From Sphingomonadaceae bacterium (GTDB lineage Bacteria > Pseudomonadota > Alphaproteobacteria > Sphingomonadales > Sphingomonadaceae): a stretch of 45,577 bases of DNA. Both the position numbers and the translations under genes were made by a program. Shown here one piece after another: positions 1-6,976 of this stretch. Numbering within the stretch: position 1 is the stretch's first letter; each line of letters begins with the position of its first letter. Under the pieces are notes generated by a model. The model searched no databases, was not told the DNA's origin, and was given only the letters and a program-made list of their open reading frames with translations. Where the stretch lies: NCBI GenBank assembly GCA_947476735.1, contig CANJRZ010000005.1:1-45577 (forward strand), read 5' to 3'.

Positions 1-67
1 ATGTCCAGTTGACCGGGATCAATGCCCCGCTTATAGGCCCGCTCCACCGCATCCGCGGACGTCCTGG

Positions 68-144
68 GGCGGAGTAGCTCAGCTGGTTAGAGCAGCGGAA
101 TCATAATCCGCGTGTCGGGGGTTCAAGTCCCTCCTCCGCTACCA
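68..144 (+). tRNA. tRNA-Met (CAT)
   Basis: The cloverleaf is complete: a 7-bp acceptor stem with a G-T first pair, D-arm GCTC/GAGC, anticodon stem GCGGA/TCCGC with loop ATCATAA (anticodon CAT), a 5-nt variable loop, a T-arm with TTCAAGT, and encoded CCA. It lacks the three G-C pairs of an initiator anticodon stem, so elongator Met is the best reading; tRNA-Ile2 (lysidine-modified CAT) cannot be fully excluded. Its 3' part is the attachment core of the island. Confidence 0.95.
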
Positions 145-149
145 AGGAA
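93..149 (+). repeat. attL: tRNA-Met 3' end repeat
   Basis: This is the left copy of the 57-bp direct repeat, running from the anticodon arm of the tRNA to five bases past CCA. After one mismatch (C150 versus G44868) a further five bases (ATGTC) also match. Confidence 0.88.
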
Positions 150-382
150 CATGTCAAATATATCAATGCCTTACGCTAACTGCAGCGCGTGTGAACCGTG
201 TCCGAACACGTTTCTAAACTTTGCATCAAATTCGCCCCATTTTCGGCGTTTTACCACCCTTTCCGTTTGCTCCATCGGACATCGATCGGACATAGCTACC
301 TCCCTTTCTCGCTGTATCAGGACCGTCGTAATTGGCCTTCGGAAGCCATCGACCGCTGGGTTTCAAACGTCCGTGCGGCCGA

Positions 383-474
383 CGCCCGGAAGCTAGGGAG
401 ACTGGCCGTTTGAAGGGAGGGTCAGGCGGACTCTGACTCCGTTAATTGAGGTTCGAATCCTCACCGGGCATCCA
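383..474 (+). tRNA. tRNA-Gln(CTG)-like sequence with abnormal 5' half
   Basis: The 3' half is canonical: anticodon stem 426-430/438-442 with loop CTCTGAC (anticodon CTG), variable loop of four, perfect 5-bp T-stem around TTCGAAT, and encoded CCA at 472-474. GCCCGG (384-389) pairs with CCGGGC (464-469). The D-region is wrong: 12 nt (390-401) separate the acceptor strand from a possible 6-bp D-stem CTGGCC/GGTCAG with a 12-nt loop, where two nt are normal. C383-A470 would be a 1-72 mismatch and the discriminator base is T. It could be an unusual tRNA or a decaying one. Confidence 0.5.
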
Positions 475-536
475 GGCATTTATCCCATATAATTAACAAT
501 ATAACCCCTTACGGGGATGCCGGTTGCGAGCTGGGC

Positions 537-623
537 GTGTTGCGACCGTGTTGCATGGGAAACCCCGGTTTTCCGGTGTTTACGCGGGTGTCCCGGCGAC
601 TCCATGCAACATGGCTGCAACAC
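537..623. promoter_or_regulatory. Paired GTGTTGC heptamers, inverted
   Basis: GTGTTGC occurs at 537-543 and 548-554. The reverse complement occurs as GCAACA at 606-611 (6 of 7) and GCAACAC at 617-623. Within each pair the spacing is 11 bp, one helical turn, and the pairs face each other. TGTTGCATGG (549-558) forms a 10-bp inverted repeat with 602-611. This looks like a protein-binding array, perhaps integrase arm sites or an operator, but no protein can be assigned. Confidence 0.4.
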
Positions 624-858
624 GTACGAGCGCTTGAGTTGGACGATCATCGCCTATTTTCGCCCTCGTGCGGCGCCTGCTCGCGTTCGGCGACGGCTAC
701 GTGTGACGCGGTGCATCAAAGTGGGCTTGATCTCGATATTGGACCAGGCAGATGCCGGCACGTGGGTTTGACGAGCCTACGGCATCAATTGGGCCGTCTC
801 CTGACTGTCCGGTTTCGGCGTGACGGTCGGGTAAGCAGACATTCGCGCGCGGATCGGG

Positions 859-888
859 AAGGTCTGCTCCCGACCCATTGCGGTCCTT
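859..888 (-). repeat. Cassette repeat, left array copy 1
   Basis: Short copy containing CGACCCATTGCGGTCCTT, the inner end of the family. It lies 84 bp before the first small gene of the array. Confidence 0.5.
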
Positions 889-971
889 CCGCTTCGCGCT
901 AAAGTTTGGCCGTGCCCTACCGCTTACTCTCTGGGAATTGGCATCGCGCACGCGGTAAAGGAAGACAGTGG

Positions 972-1418
972 ATGCGAAACCGCCTCGGCCTCCTACTGGC
1001 GATCTGCGGTGCTTCTCACGGCGCGGTTGCGGAAGAGACGGCCGAGCCGCGAGCCGTGGCAGCATCATTCCTCGAGACGTTCGCAGCAGCGCCAGCCAAG
1101 GCGAATAGGTTCTTCGCCAAGGGGGCTGTCATGGTGATGGGGGACATCGGCGCCCCCTACCATGTTTATCTGAAGGCATTTCAGTCGAAGCGCGGGGCAT
1201 GGCTAAGGTCCTGCCGCGTGGACAGGATGGAGGAGAAGCCACTTCCAAGCACCGACGACTTGCCGCCACGATATCGAGGTGGGCAGATGTCATTGTTCGA
1301 GGGTGCTTATAAGTGTTCTGGGCCGGATGGTTCGCAACACGACGTGCCGTTCGCAATCGGCCTGAACAACAATCGCGTTGTTGAGTTTCAGCTGGGTAGC
1401 GGGCCTCCAAGGCAGTGA
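972..1418 (+). CDS. Small exported protein, NTF2-like size
   Basis: A 148-aa protein of unknown function. The ATG at 972 is chosen because AAAGGAAG lies just upstream and the protein then starts with a clean Sec signal peptide (MRNRLGLLLAICG..., cleavage after AVA). The mature part, with PRAVAASFLETFAAAP near the N-terminus, recalls small NTF2/SnoaL-like exported proteins, but this is only a resemblance. It ends next to a cassette repeat and stands alone on its strand. An alternative TTG start at 906 would bury the signal peptide. Confidence 0.6.
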   Translation: MRNRLGLLLAICGASHGAVAEETAEPRAVAASFLETFAAAPAKANRFFAKGAVMVMGDIGAPYHVYLKAFQSKRGAWLRSCRVDRMEEKPLPSTDDLPPRYRGGQMSLFEGAYKCSGPDGSQHDVPFAIGLNNNRVVEFQLGSGPPRQ

Positions 1419-1427
1419 CCACCCTAA

Positions 1428-1450
1428 GCCTGCTTTCCACCCTAATCAGA
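1428..1450 (-). repeat. Cassette repeat, left array copy 2 (degenerate)
   Basis: Contains CTGCTTTCCACCCTAA, matching the outer half of the family. The other half is not clearly recognisable. Confidence 0.35.
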
Positions 1451-1479
1451 CTACCGGATCGATGCCGACGCCAACGCGC

Positions 1480-1755
1480 CTAGTCGTTATGCACTCCGCA
1501 ACCGCGACAAACCCGCTGTGGCCAAAGGGTGGAGCCGGAGAAGGGCCTTGGACCTCTTCGGAAAATACCCGTGCCGCATTCCCGGCAACGGAACGCGATC
1601 GAATAACTGCCGCCCAAGCTTAGCAGGAGGAGGAAGACGATGTCGCTGTAAGGCCGCTCGATGCTACCGGGATGATTGATCAGCCACGAGCCGGACCCAA
1701 AGAAGAGGACGATGACACCGACCGAGTAGAGCCAAGCTTTGCCGTATCTCGACAT
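1480..1755 (-). CDS. Small membrane protein with paired CxxC motifs
   Basis: A 91-aa protein with two hydrophobic segments (about residues 8-25 and 38-52), then a C-terminal part with CREC and CRGC pairs, which could form a zinc ribbon. Function unknown. It faces opposite to its left neighbour and is enclosed by cassette repeats. No strong ribosome-binding site is visible, so confidence is moderate. Confidence 0.45.
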   Translation of the reverse strand: MSRYGKAWLYSVGVIVLFFGSGSWLINHPGSIERPYSDIVFLLLLSLGGSYSIAFRCRECGTGIFRRGPRPFSGSTLWPQRVCRGCGVHND

Positions 1756-1798
1756 GAACTAATCCAACCCATCACAGCGCCTATTGTCAAGCTTGGGG

Positions 1799-1853
1799 CA
1801 ATGTCCGCTCTCCACCCTCAACGGCTGTGCGGAAATCGACCCAAAGCGGACGT
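1799..1853 (-). repeat. Cassette repeat, left array copy 3
   Basis: Full-length copy: ATGTCCGCTCTCCACCCTC, a variable middle, then CGACCCAAAGCGGACGT. The ends ATGTCCGC and GCGGACGT are inverted. Confidence 0.65.
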
Positions 1854-1858
1854 ACATA

Positions 1859-2272
1859 TCACGGCGCAGGAGGCGGAGTAGAACCTCGGCCTTTGGTTGC
1901 AATCATGTAGAGCGCCAAGAGCATGCTAACTCCCAATGCCCAAAGGCTGCATACGGCGGCGACTGACGCAATGGCTGTGCCCCGCAAGTTGTGCAGATTC
2001 ATCAGCGTAATGCCGAATATATTAGCTCCGAAGATAAAACTCATCGAGCAGATATAACCGATCTTTGGGGTGAGGAGGGTCCGCGCTCGGCATAGAGATG
2101 ATAGGACGAAGATGACATTCGATGCTATGAGCAATATATAGCCCGTGCTGAAATACAGGCCCAGCACATAGAGATGACTGGCGATAAAGATGGCGGCGGA
2201 ATATTTCTGTCGTGACAGGCCATTCAACGTTAATATACCCCTTTTACTTGCGCCCTTTGTCGCACCCGCCAT
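1859..2272 (-). CDS. Four-helix membrane protein, unknown
   Basis: A 137-aa protein with about four hydrophobic helices (residues 25-45, 48-62, 75-92, 98-122) and a basic N-terminus. No family is recognised. It is a single-gene unit between two cassette repeats. Codon use looks more AT-rich than the glycan cluster further right, consistent with separate acquisition. Confidence 0.5.
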   Translation of the reverse strand: MAGATKGASKRGILTLNGLSRQKYSAAIFIASHLYVLGLYFSTGYILLIASNVIFVLSSLCRARTLLTPKIGYICSMSFIFGANIFGITLMNLHNLRGTAIASVAAVCSLWALGVSMLLALYMIATKGRGSTPPPAP

Positions 2273-2308
2273 GCGATCGAAACAGGATTGCTACCCATAA
2301 AAAAGGAT

Positions 2309-2354
2309 GACTGCAATCCACCCTGATCGGACTAGCAGCCGTCGCGCCATTGCA
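2309..2354 (-). repeat. Cassette repeat, left array copy 4 (degenerate)
   Basis: TGCAATCCACCCTGATCGG and GCGCCATTGCAG keep the order and spacing of the family; several bases have diverged. Confidence 0.4.
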
Positions 2355-2401
2355 GCCGCCGGCTGAACAGCTATTATCGCTTCATCATATGGGAGGGGCA
2401 G

Positions 2402-2725
2402 GTGGAGATAGCTGGTCCATCAGATTTCATGATGACAATTGCTGTGGCGTCAGGCTGCGCCATCATCTCCCTTCTATGTCACCGGATCATCGAGGCAATC
2501 GAGGCGAACAGGTTGTTACCGCTAAGCGCCGACATGAAGGGTCTGAAATATAATTGGTTGTTCAGATCAACCTCTTCCTTTCAGAACGAATACCAAAGGC
2601 GCTTCGTTCAACGGTCATTGATCCATGCGCTGCTGTGGATGTGGAAATGGGTGACAGCATTCACTGCTGTCCTCGCTGGCATCGTCGGGCCACTTATCTA
2701 TGCGGTAAGATTGTGGCTCGCCTGA
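2402..2725 (+). CDS. Small membrane protein, unknown
   Basis: A 107-aa protein starting at GTG 2402, preceded by GGGAGGGGCAG. It has a hydrophobic N-terminal segment (about residues 10-27) and a C-terminal one (about 80-103) separated by a polar stretch, suggesting two membrane passes. No family is recognised. It lies between cassette repeats and is followed by a small inverted repeat, CCTGAA/TTCAGG, that includes the stop codon. Confidence 0.45.
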   Translation: MEIAGPSDFMMTIAVASGCAIISLLCHRIIEAIEANRLLPLSADMKGLKYNWLFRSTSSFQNEYQRRFVQRSLIHALLWMWKWVTAFTAVLAGIVGPLIYAVRLWLA

Positions 2726-2736
2726 ACTGATTTTTT

Positions 2737-2785
2737 CAGGTCCGCTTGCCACCCTCAACGGACAGGCAGCGCGCCCATTGCGGAT
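2737..2785 (-). repeat. Cassette repeat, left array copy 5
   Basis: GTCCGCTTGCCACCCTCAAC at one end and GCGCCCATTGCGGAT at the other, with the usual variable centre. Confidence 0.6.
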
Positions 2786-2812
2786 GAATAAGCCGCATGC
2801 CAATCCTTGAGT

Positions 2813-3145
2813 ATGAAAAATATTCAGGTGATCGACGGTGCGAACAACGCCACGTTCAGCATCTTCCAAGCGACCGAAGAAGAGTTCGCCGCGATCTTCC
2901 CCGGCGGCCACGATATGGAGTTGATCGAAGACCTATTCGAACGGCTCGGTGGTGCTGAGGCTGACCGCGTTCTTGAGCTGATATGGGAACGACCAATCCT
3001 GAAGCGCAATGTGATCGGCCTACATGGGACGCTTTTCTATGACAATGCGCGTCGGCGCATCCCATTATCGAAGCGCGAAGTGGATTGGGACGACAATTCG
3101 GTCAATTCGGCACAACGAGAGCTTTTTTCCCGCCATCGGGAATGA
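2813..3145 (+). CDS. Conserved-looking soluble protein, unknown
   Basis: A 110-aa acidic cytoplasmic protein with no signal peptide or membrane segment. The ATG at 2813 is preferred; a TTG at 2807 in frame is the alternative. The pattern VIDGANNATFSIF...FPGGHDMELIEDLF followed by GLHGTLFY recalls a family of small sphingomonad proteins known to me only as hypothetical. It is a single-gene unit in the left array and its stop touches the next repeat. Confidence 0.6.
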   Translation: MKNIQVIDGANNATFSIFQATEEEFAAIFPGGHDMELIEDLFERLGGAEADRVLELIWERPILKRNVIGLHGTLFYDNARRRIPLSKREVDWDDNSVNSAQRELFSRHRE

Positions 3146-3196
3146 CTGCTAATTACCCCAACCAGACGGGCGGCACCCGACCCATTGCGGTCATTA
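3146..3196 (-). repeat. Cassette repeat, left array copy 6
   Basis: The inner end CGACCCATTGCGGTCATT is well kept; the outer half (ATTACCCCAACCAGACGG) is diverged. Confidence 0.55.
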
Positions 3197-3232
3197 CTTG
3201 CAGTCAGCATATAAGAGAATTAGCCATATGCG

Positions 3233-3622
3233 ATGGCAGTACCGAGCGACATTCCGGGCTGGGCGACCGTCGTCGATTGGTTTGGCTATTCGCCCAATTT
3301 CCATGATGCGGAAGTCATAGCGATCGACCTGCGACGGCACCCCGAAGCGTCAAGCGTTCGCGTTCATGCTTGGCGAACCAATAGCGACCTTACCGAAGAA
3401 GGCTATTACCGGCAGGACCGCCATGCGCTTGTCACGTTCACGATCAAGGGCATCAACTCGTTGAAGCTTGAAGGGTGGAACCATCAGAACGTACTTTCGT
3501 CGCTGTGGGCTAGCCAAGCTGAAGATGGCTATATCCTAGAACTGCCAGAGATATACGGGGTGGATGGCGAGATAGCTGCGGCAGACATTTCAGTGTCGAT
3601 CGAACCGTTCGAGCAGCGATGA
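3233..3622 (+). CDS. Imm50-like immunity protein (tentative)
   Basis: A 129-aa soluble protein. The N-terminal pattern WFGYSPNFHDAEV followed by a hydrophobic strand and an arginine-rich turn matches what I know of the Imm50 immunity family, which protects against polymorphic toxins. The body is beta-rich in appearance. No toxin gene lies nearby, so if the assignment is right it is an orphan immunity gene. It is a single-gene unit between two cassette repeats. The family call comes from motif memory, not a search. Confidence 0.55.
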   Translation: MAVPSDIPGWATVVDWFGYSPNFHDAEVIAIDLRRHPEASSVRVHAWRTNSDLTEEGYYRQDRHALVTFTIKGINSLKLEGWNHQNVLSSLWASQAEDGYILELPEIYGVDGEIAAADISVSIEPFEQR

Positions 3623-3627
3623 GGAAC

Positions 3628-3682
3628 GGCAGCTAACCACCCTCATCAGCCGTGCAGCTGACGACGCCTAGCGGCCATTGAC
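3628..3682 (-). repeat. Cassette repeat, left array copy 7
   Basis: AACCACCCTCATCAGCCGTG, a hairpin-prone centre, then CTAGCGGCCATTGACA. Confidence 0.55.
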
Positions 3683-3712
3683 ACATCAGGTGTGTCGCGC
3701 AAGTTACTCGGC

Positions 3713-4195
3713 ATGATCGAGCGTCCTCATTGGCGTATGCCGTTCGCTGTCGCAGTATTGCTCATACTTGGGGGATGCAGTTTCGATTACCCCCTCAAGG
3801 CTTTTTTCCGAGGCGATCAGCTCTATTTCGACGGAGCCGAAAAACGTTGGTTTCAAGGTCGCACCGGTTTCTGCCCCGACTATTTGTCAGTGCGGTTACA
3901 GTCAGGCGCAACGGTCTGGAGGATTGAAACCGACCTTCCGGCGTCAGATTGCCGACTTTTTCCCGTCAGATATGGGTCGACCCCCGAGGGTTGGACAACG
4001 GTTGTCCCAGCTCAAGCTCTGAGGTCCGGTGAACTCTATGTGGTGAACGCCGACGGCGGCGACGATTACCATGGCGCCTTCCATTATCGAGAACAGCGCC
4101 TACTCAGCGTACACAACCAGCCGGAGTTGGCTCGAAAACTTCCGCGCCCACCCGACAAATGGGATAACATGGTTGAGGTGCATGTGACACGGTAA
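3713..4195 (+). CDS. Putative lipoprotein, unknown
   Basis: About 160 aa. From the ATG at 3713 the protein has a basic start, a hydrophobic stretch and a lipobox LILGGC, so it is predicted to be lipidated on that cysteine and anchored in the envelope. A GTG at 3692 would add seven residues. The mature part has two further cysteines (FCPDY and SDCRLF) that may form a disulfide. No family is recognised. It sits alone between cassette repeats. Confidence 0.6.
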   Translation: MIERPHWRMPFAVAVLLILGGCSFDYPLKAFFRGDQLYFDGAEKRWFQGRTGFCPDYLSVRLQSGATVWRIETDLPASDCRLFPVRYGSTPEGWTTVVPAQALRSGELYVVNADGGDDYHGAFHYREQRLLSVHNQPELARKLPRPPDKWDNMVEVHVTR

Positions 4196-4198
4196 GGC

Positions 4199-4230
4199 GT
4201 GTCCGCTTTCCACCCATGGCGGTCATTGAA
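4199..4230 (-). repeat. Cassette repeat, left array copy 8 (short form)
   Basis: A 32-bp copy, GTGTCCGCTTTCCACCC then ATGGCGGTCATTGAA, lacking the variable centre. It starts four bases after the upstream gene's stop. Confidence 0.6.
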
Positions 4231-4251
4231 CGCGTGAGGTAAGGCTGTCGT

Positions 4252-4512
4252 ATGCAGAAAATCCCGCAGTCAAACGCGGAAGCGCGATACGAATGGGCAC
4301 CGTTCAAAACTTGGGCGGCCTGCGCCATTATCGGCGCGGTCATTACGCTGATCCGCAACCTTCTATACGGTATACCCTTCGTCCCCATCGCCTGGGGCAT
4401 GTTCCCATTCATGATGATGTTTGCGATTGGGGCAGGTCAGGCAGTGATAGGTTTGGCCTACCTAGCAATACGTCGGCGGTTGATTGATGAAGAGGGGAGA
4501 TCGCGATTTTGA
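4252..4512 (+). CDS. Small two-helix membrane protein
   Basis: An 86-aa protein with hydrophobic helices at about residues 19-40 and 44-73 and a basic C-terminus (RRRLIDEEGR), suggesting an inner-membrane protein with both ends in the cytoplasm. No family recognised. It is the last single-gene unit of the left array before the compact recombinase. Confidence 0.5.
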   Translation: MQKIPQSNAEARYEWAPFKTWAACAIIGAVITLIRNLLYGIPFVPIAWGMFPFMMMFAIGAGQAVIGLAYLAIRRRLIDEEGRSRF

Positions 4513-4529
4513 TTTTCTCGCGTTATCAG

Positions 4530-4560
4530 CAGGACCGCTGTCCACCCACAACGGTCCTAC
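4530..4560 (-). repeat. Cassette repeat, left array copy 9 (short form)
   Basis: AGGACCGCTGTCCACCC then ACAACGGTCCTAC, with GGACCG/CGGTCC inverted. It lies 61 bp beyond the recombinase stop codon and is the last copy in this orientation. Confidence 0.55.
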
Positions 4561-4621
4561 TGGGAGGCGGTGCCCAACCGTAAAAGCGACGTGCCAGGCG
4601 GATGCCCGGCACGTCTAAACA

Positions 4622-5254
4622 CTACACTTCAGTTCCTTCCGCTAGCGCCAGCGCGTCTTCTATATCCACGCCGAGGTAGCGAACCGTGCTCTCGATTTTG
4701 GTGTGACCTAGGAGGATCTGCACCGCCCGCAGATTACCGGTTTGCTTGTAAATAATCGACGCCTTCGTCCGGCGAAGCGAATGGGTGCCGTAGTCATCTG
4801 GACGCAGGCCGATAGCCGTTACCCACTCGTCGACCAACCTGGCATATTGGCGAGTCCCGATGTGACCCTCTCGATCGACGCGGCTGGGGAACATGTAGTC
4901 GTCGAGCGTTCCGCCGCGTCTCTCTAGCCACGCCAATATGCTCGATTGGGCATGATCGAGCAGCTCGAACTGGACAGGTCTCCCGGTTTTCTGCTGCACG
5001 ATCGTCGCGCGCGACCTCACGCGACCACCGCTGATAAGGTCGCCGATCTTCGTCCTAACGACGTCGCAGCCGCGCAGCTTGCTATCGATCGCGAGGTCGA
5101 ACATCGCCCGGTCCCTGACCCGGCCTTCCCGCTCTAGCCAGAAGCGGATGGCCCAAACTTGTTGCGGCTTGAGGGCACGCTTGGCCCCCATGGTCCGGCC
5201 GGCATTCCACGGGCGGCGGTCGGCGTGGATCGGGTCATATGTAGAATGTGTCAT
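4622..5254 (-). CDS. Compact tyrosine recombinase
   Basis: A 210-aa tyrosine-type site-specific recombinase. The full catalytic set is visible: R61 (KLRGCDV), K89 (QQKTG), H158-x-x-R161 (HSLRRT), H184 (LLGHTK) and Y193 (VRYLGV). It is much shorter than typical phage or island integrases (300-400 aa); the N-terminal arm-binding domain is missing and only a minimal core-binding part precedes the catalytic domain. It lies exactly where the small repeats switch orientation, and its 5' end faces a repeat about 70 bp away, as intI faces attI in integrons. It is unrelated in length and position to the island integrase near attR. Whether it acts on the repeats is untested. Confidence 0.88.
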   Translation of the reverse strand: MTHSTYDPIHADRRPWNAGRTMGAKRALKPQQVWAIRFWLEREGRVRDRAMFDLAIDSKLRGCDVVRTKIGDLISGGRVRSRATIVQQKTGRPVQFELLDHAQSSILAWLERRGGTLDDYMFPSRVDREGHIGTRQYARLVDEWVTAIGLRPDDYGTHSLRRTKASIIYKQTGNLRAVQILLGHTKIESTVRYLGVDIEDALALAEGTEV

Positions 5255-5375
5255 AAGCTTTCTCCTGGAGCCGAGTTGGCCCCGAGGGAAAACGAGCGGC
5301 GCTCTCCGCTAGCTGATCAGGTTTGACGTCTACCTTCGGGTAACGAGGCTATCGCCGCAATGACGAGGATGGGTG

Positions 5376-6927
5376 GAGGCTGTGTGAAAACTCGCAATTT
5401 GGCTGCGAGAATTCTGGCGTCGGCGACCTGACTATATCACCCCCGCATCGCGGCGATCAGCTTCGACGTGCCGAGCAGCGCAATGGCGCGCTTGATGTTG
5501 TAGGCGAGGACGTGGAGGCTCATTTCCGTTCCGACTTTCGGTAGGGTACGGGTCTTGAAGTGGGTTCGGCCCATCCAGTCCTTGATGGTGCCGAAGACGT
5601 GCTCGACCGTTCTTCGTCGGATTCGCATGGCGTCAGGCATTCGGTCGAGCCTCGCCTGCATGGCGTCGACGACATGCTCATGCTCCCAGCGGGTGATGCG
5701 TCGTTGCGGGCTGGGCGTGCACCTTGGCTTGAGCGCGCAACTGCCGCAGTTGCTCGACCAGTAGCGATGCAACACGAGGCCGTTCTCGACGCTGTCGAAG
5801 CGCCGGATCAGCTGGTTGCCCGCCGGACATCGATAGCTGTCGCTTTCCGGCTGGTAGACGAAGTCCGGCTTTCCGAAGCGTCCGTCCGCCTTGGCGCCGG
5901 AGGTGAGTGGCTTGGGGCAGATCGGCACGATGCCGGCGGCTTCGCTGGCCAGCACTTCGGGGCCGGAGAAATAGCCCCGGTCGGCAAGCACGGTGAGTGT
6001 GTCCGTGCCGGTCGCCTCCTTCGCCTGCCTGCCCATGTTCGCCAGCTGGCTGCGATCATGGCCGAGGTTGGTGACCTCGTGGGCGACGATCATGTGGCTG
6101 TCGGCATCGACCGCGGCCTGGACGTTGTAGCCGACCATCCCCGTGCCCTTGCCGTTTGTGGCCATGGCCCGCGCGTCGGGGTCGGTGAGCGAAACCTGGC
6201 GGTCGGGCGCAGCGGCGACGCGTTGTTCCATCGCCTGCAGGTCCCGCATCTGGCGGCGAAGTCCCTCGAGCCGTTCGGTCAGCCGATCGGTGCGAAACGC
6301 GGCAACCTCATCCTCCTGCCGGTCGGCGGTATCGAGCATGGCGAGGTAGCGCTGGATGCTGGCGTCGATCTGCTCCATGCGCCGCCGGATCGCGCCGGGC
6401 GTATAGTTCTTGTCGCGGGTGTTCACCGCCTTGAAGCGGCTGCCATCAACCGCCACCGTCCCGCCAGCAATGAGGCCGAGTTCGCGGCACAGCATCACGA
6501 ACTGCCGGCACGTCGCCCGAATCGCTGCTCCATTGTCGCGGCGGAAGTCGGCGATGGTCTTGAAGTCCGGCGCCAACTTGCGTGTCAGCCACATGCACTC
6601 GACGTTGCGTCCCGCCTCCCGCTCCAGCCGCCGGCTCGATTGGACCTGATTGAGATAGCCGTAGAGATACAGCTTCAACATCGTCGCCGGATTGTAGCCC
6701 GGTCGCCCCGTCGCCGCAGCACCCTCGAAACCAAGAGCACCCAGGTCCAGCTCGTCGATGAACACATCGACCACGCGAACCGGGCTATCCTCGCTAACAT
6801 AATCGTCAACGCAGTCCGGCAAGAGCAGCTTCTGCCTGCGGTCGCAGCCCTCGATGAAACCCACCATCCCGGCCCCTCCATCAATACGGAAAGGCTACCA
6901 GATTCAGGCAAGTTTTCACACAGCCTC
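5376..6927 (-). mobile_element. IS1182-family insertion sequence
   Basis: A 1552-bp element with terminal inverted repeats GAGGCTGTGTGAAAACT (17 bp exact, extending to 18 of 19). It is flanked by GGTG on both sides (5372-5375 and 6928-6931), a probable 4-bp target duplication. It has one transposase gene on the minus strand. The target is a cassette repeat. Terminal repeats and transposase appear intact, suggesting a fairly recent insertion. Confidence 0.88.
5437..6867 (-). CDS. IS1182-family transposase
   Basis: A 476-aa transposase. The N-terminal part has the GRPGYNPATMLKLYLYGYLN signature typical of IS1182/IS5-like DDE enzymes. A glutamine-rich coiled-coil insertion (about residues 165-225) follows. 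The catalytic core includes AVDGSRFKA, VLADRGYFSG and the C-terminal RRRTVEHVFGTIKDWMG. Cysteines at CGSCALKPRC suggest a zinc knuckle. The length is usual for the family and no frameshift is visible, so it is probably active. A long antisense open frame covers the same DNA and is a shadow. Confidence 0.93.
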   Translation of the reverse strand: MVGFIEGCDRRQKLLLPDCVDDYVSEDSPVRVVDVFIDELDLGALGFEGAAATGRPGYNPATMLKLYLYGYLNQVQSSRRLEREAGRNVECMWLTRKLAPDFKTIADFRRDNGAAIRATCRQFVMLCRELGLIAGGTVAVDGSRFKAVNTRDKNYTPGAIRRRMEQIDASIQRYLAMLDTADRQEDEVAAFRTDRLTERLEGLRRQMRDLQAMEQRVAAAPDRQVSLTDPDARAMATNGKGTGMVGYNVQAAVDADSHMIVAHEVTNLGHDRSQLANMGRQAKEATGTDTLTVLADRGYFSGPEVLASEAAGIVPICPKPLTSGAKADGRFGKPDFVYQPESDSYRCPAGNQLIRRFDSVENGLVLHRYWSSNCGSCALKPRCTPSPQRRITRWEHEHVVDAMQARLDRMPDAMRIRRRTVEHVFGTIKDWMGRTHFKTRTLPKVGTEMSLHVLAYNIKRAIALLGTSKLIAAMRG

Positions 6928-6976
6928 GGTGGTTAGCGGACATCACGAGAAGCGGGTCGACTATGCTAACGACAAG

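Larger units (their letters stand above)
145..858. other. Left-end intergenic region, no convincing protein gene
   Basis: This is about 700 bp between the tRNA and the first cassette repeat. It holds a tRNA-Gln-like sequence and a set of GTGTTGC heptamers, described separately. Short open frames here overlap each other on both strands, lack ribosome-binding sites and have no recognisable domain, so none is called. Confidence 0.5.
5325..6950 (+). repeat. Cassette repeat, right array copy 1, split by an IS
   Basis: The left part (5325-5375) reads GACGTCTACCTTCGGGTAAC... up to GATGGGTG. The right part (6932-6950) resumes with GTTAGCGGACATCAC. Removing the IS and one GGTG duplication restores a full repeat ending GGGTGGTTAGCGGACAT, in the opposite orientation to the left array. 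Confidence 0.6.

Noticed and set aside
1-67. Partial gene at the left edge
   Set aside because: A short open stretch on the minus strand could be coding, but 67 bp with no visible start or domain is not enough to call it.
537-1068. Open frames 537-902 (+) and 697-1068 (-)
   Set aside because: They overlap each other, the second overlaps a better-supported signal-peptide gene, and both translations look like non-coding sequence.
5560-6936. 458-codon open frame on the plus strand
   Set aside because: It lies antisense to the IS1182-family transposase, has no ribosome-binding site and no recognisable domain; a GC-rich shadow frame.
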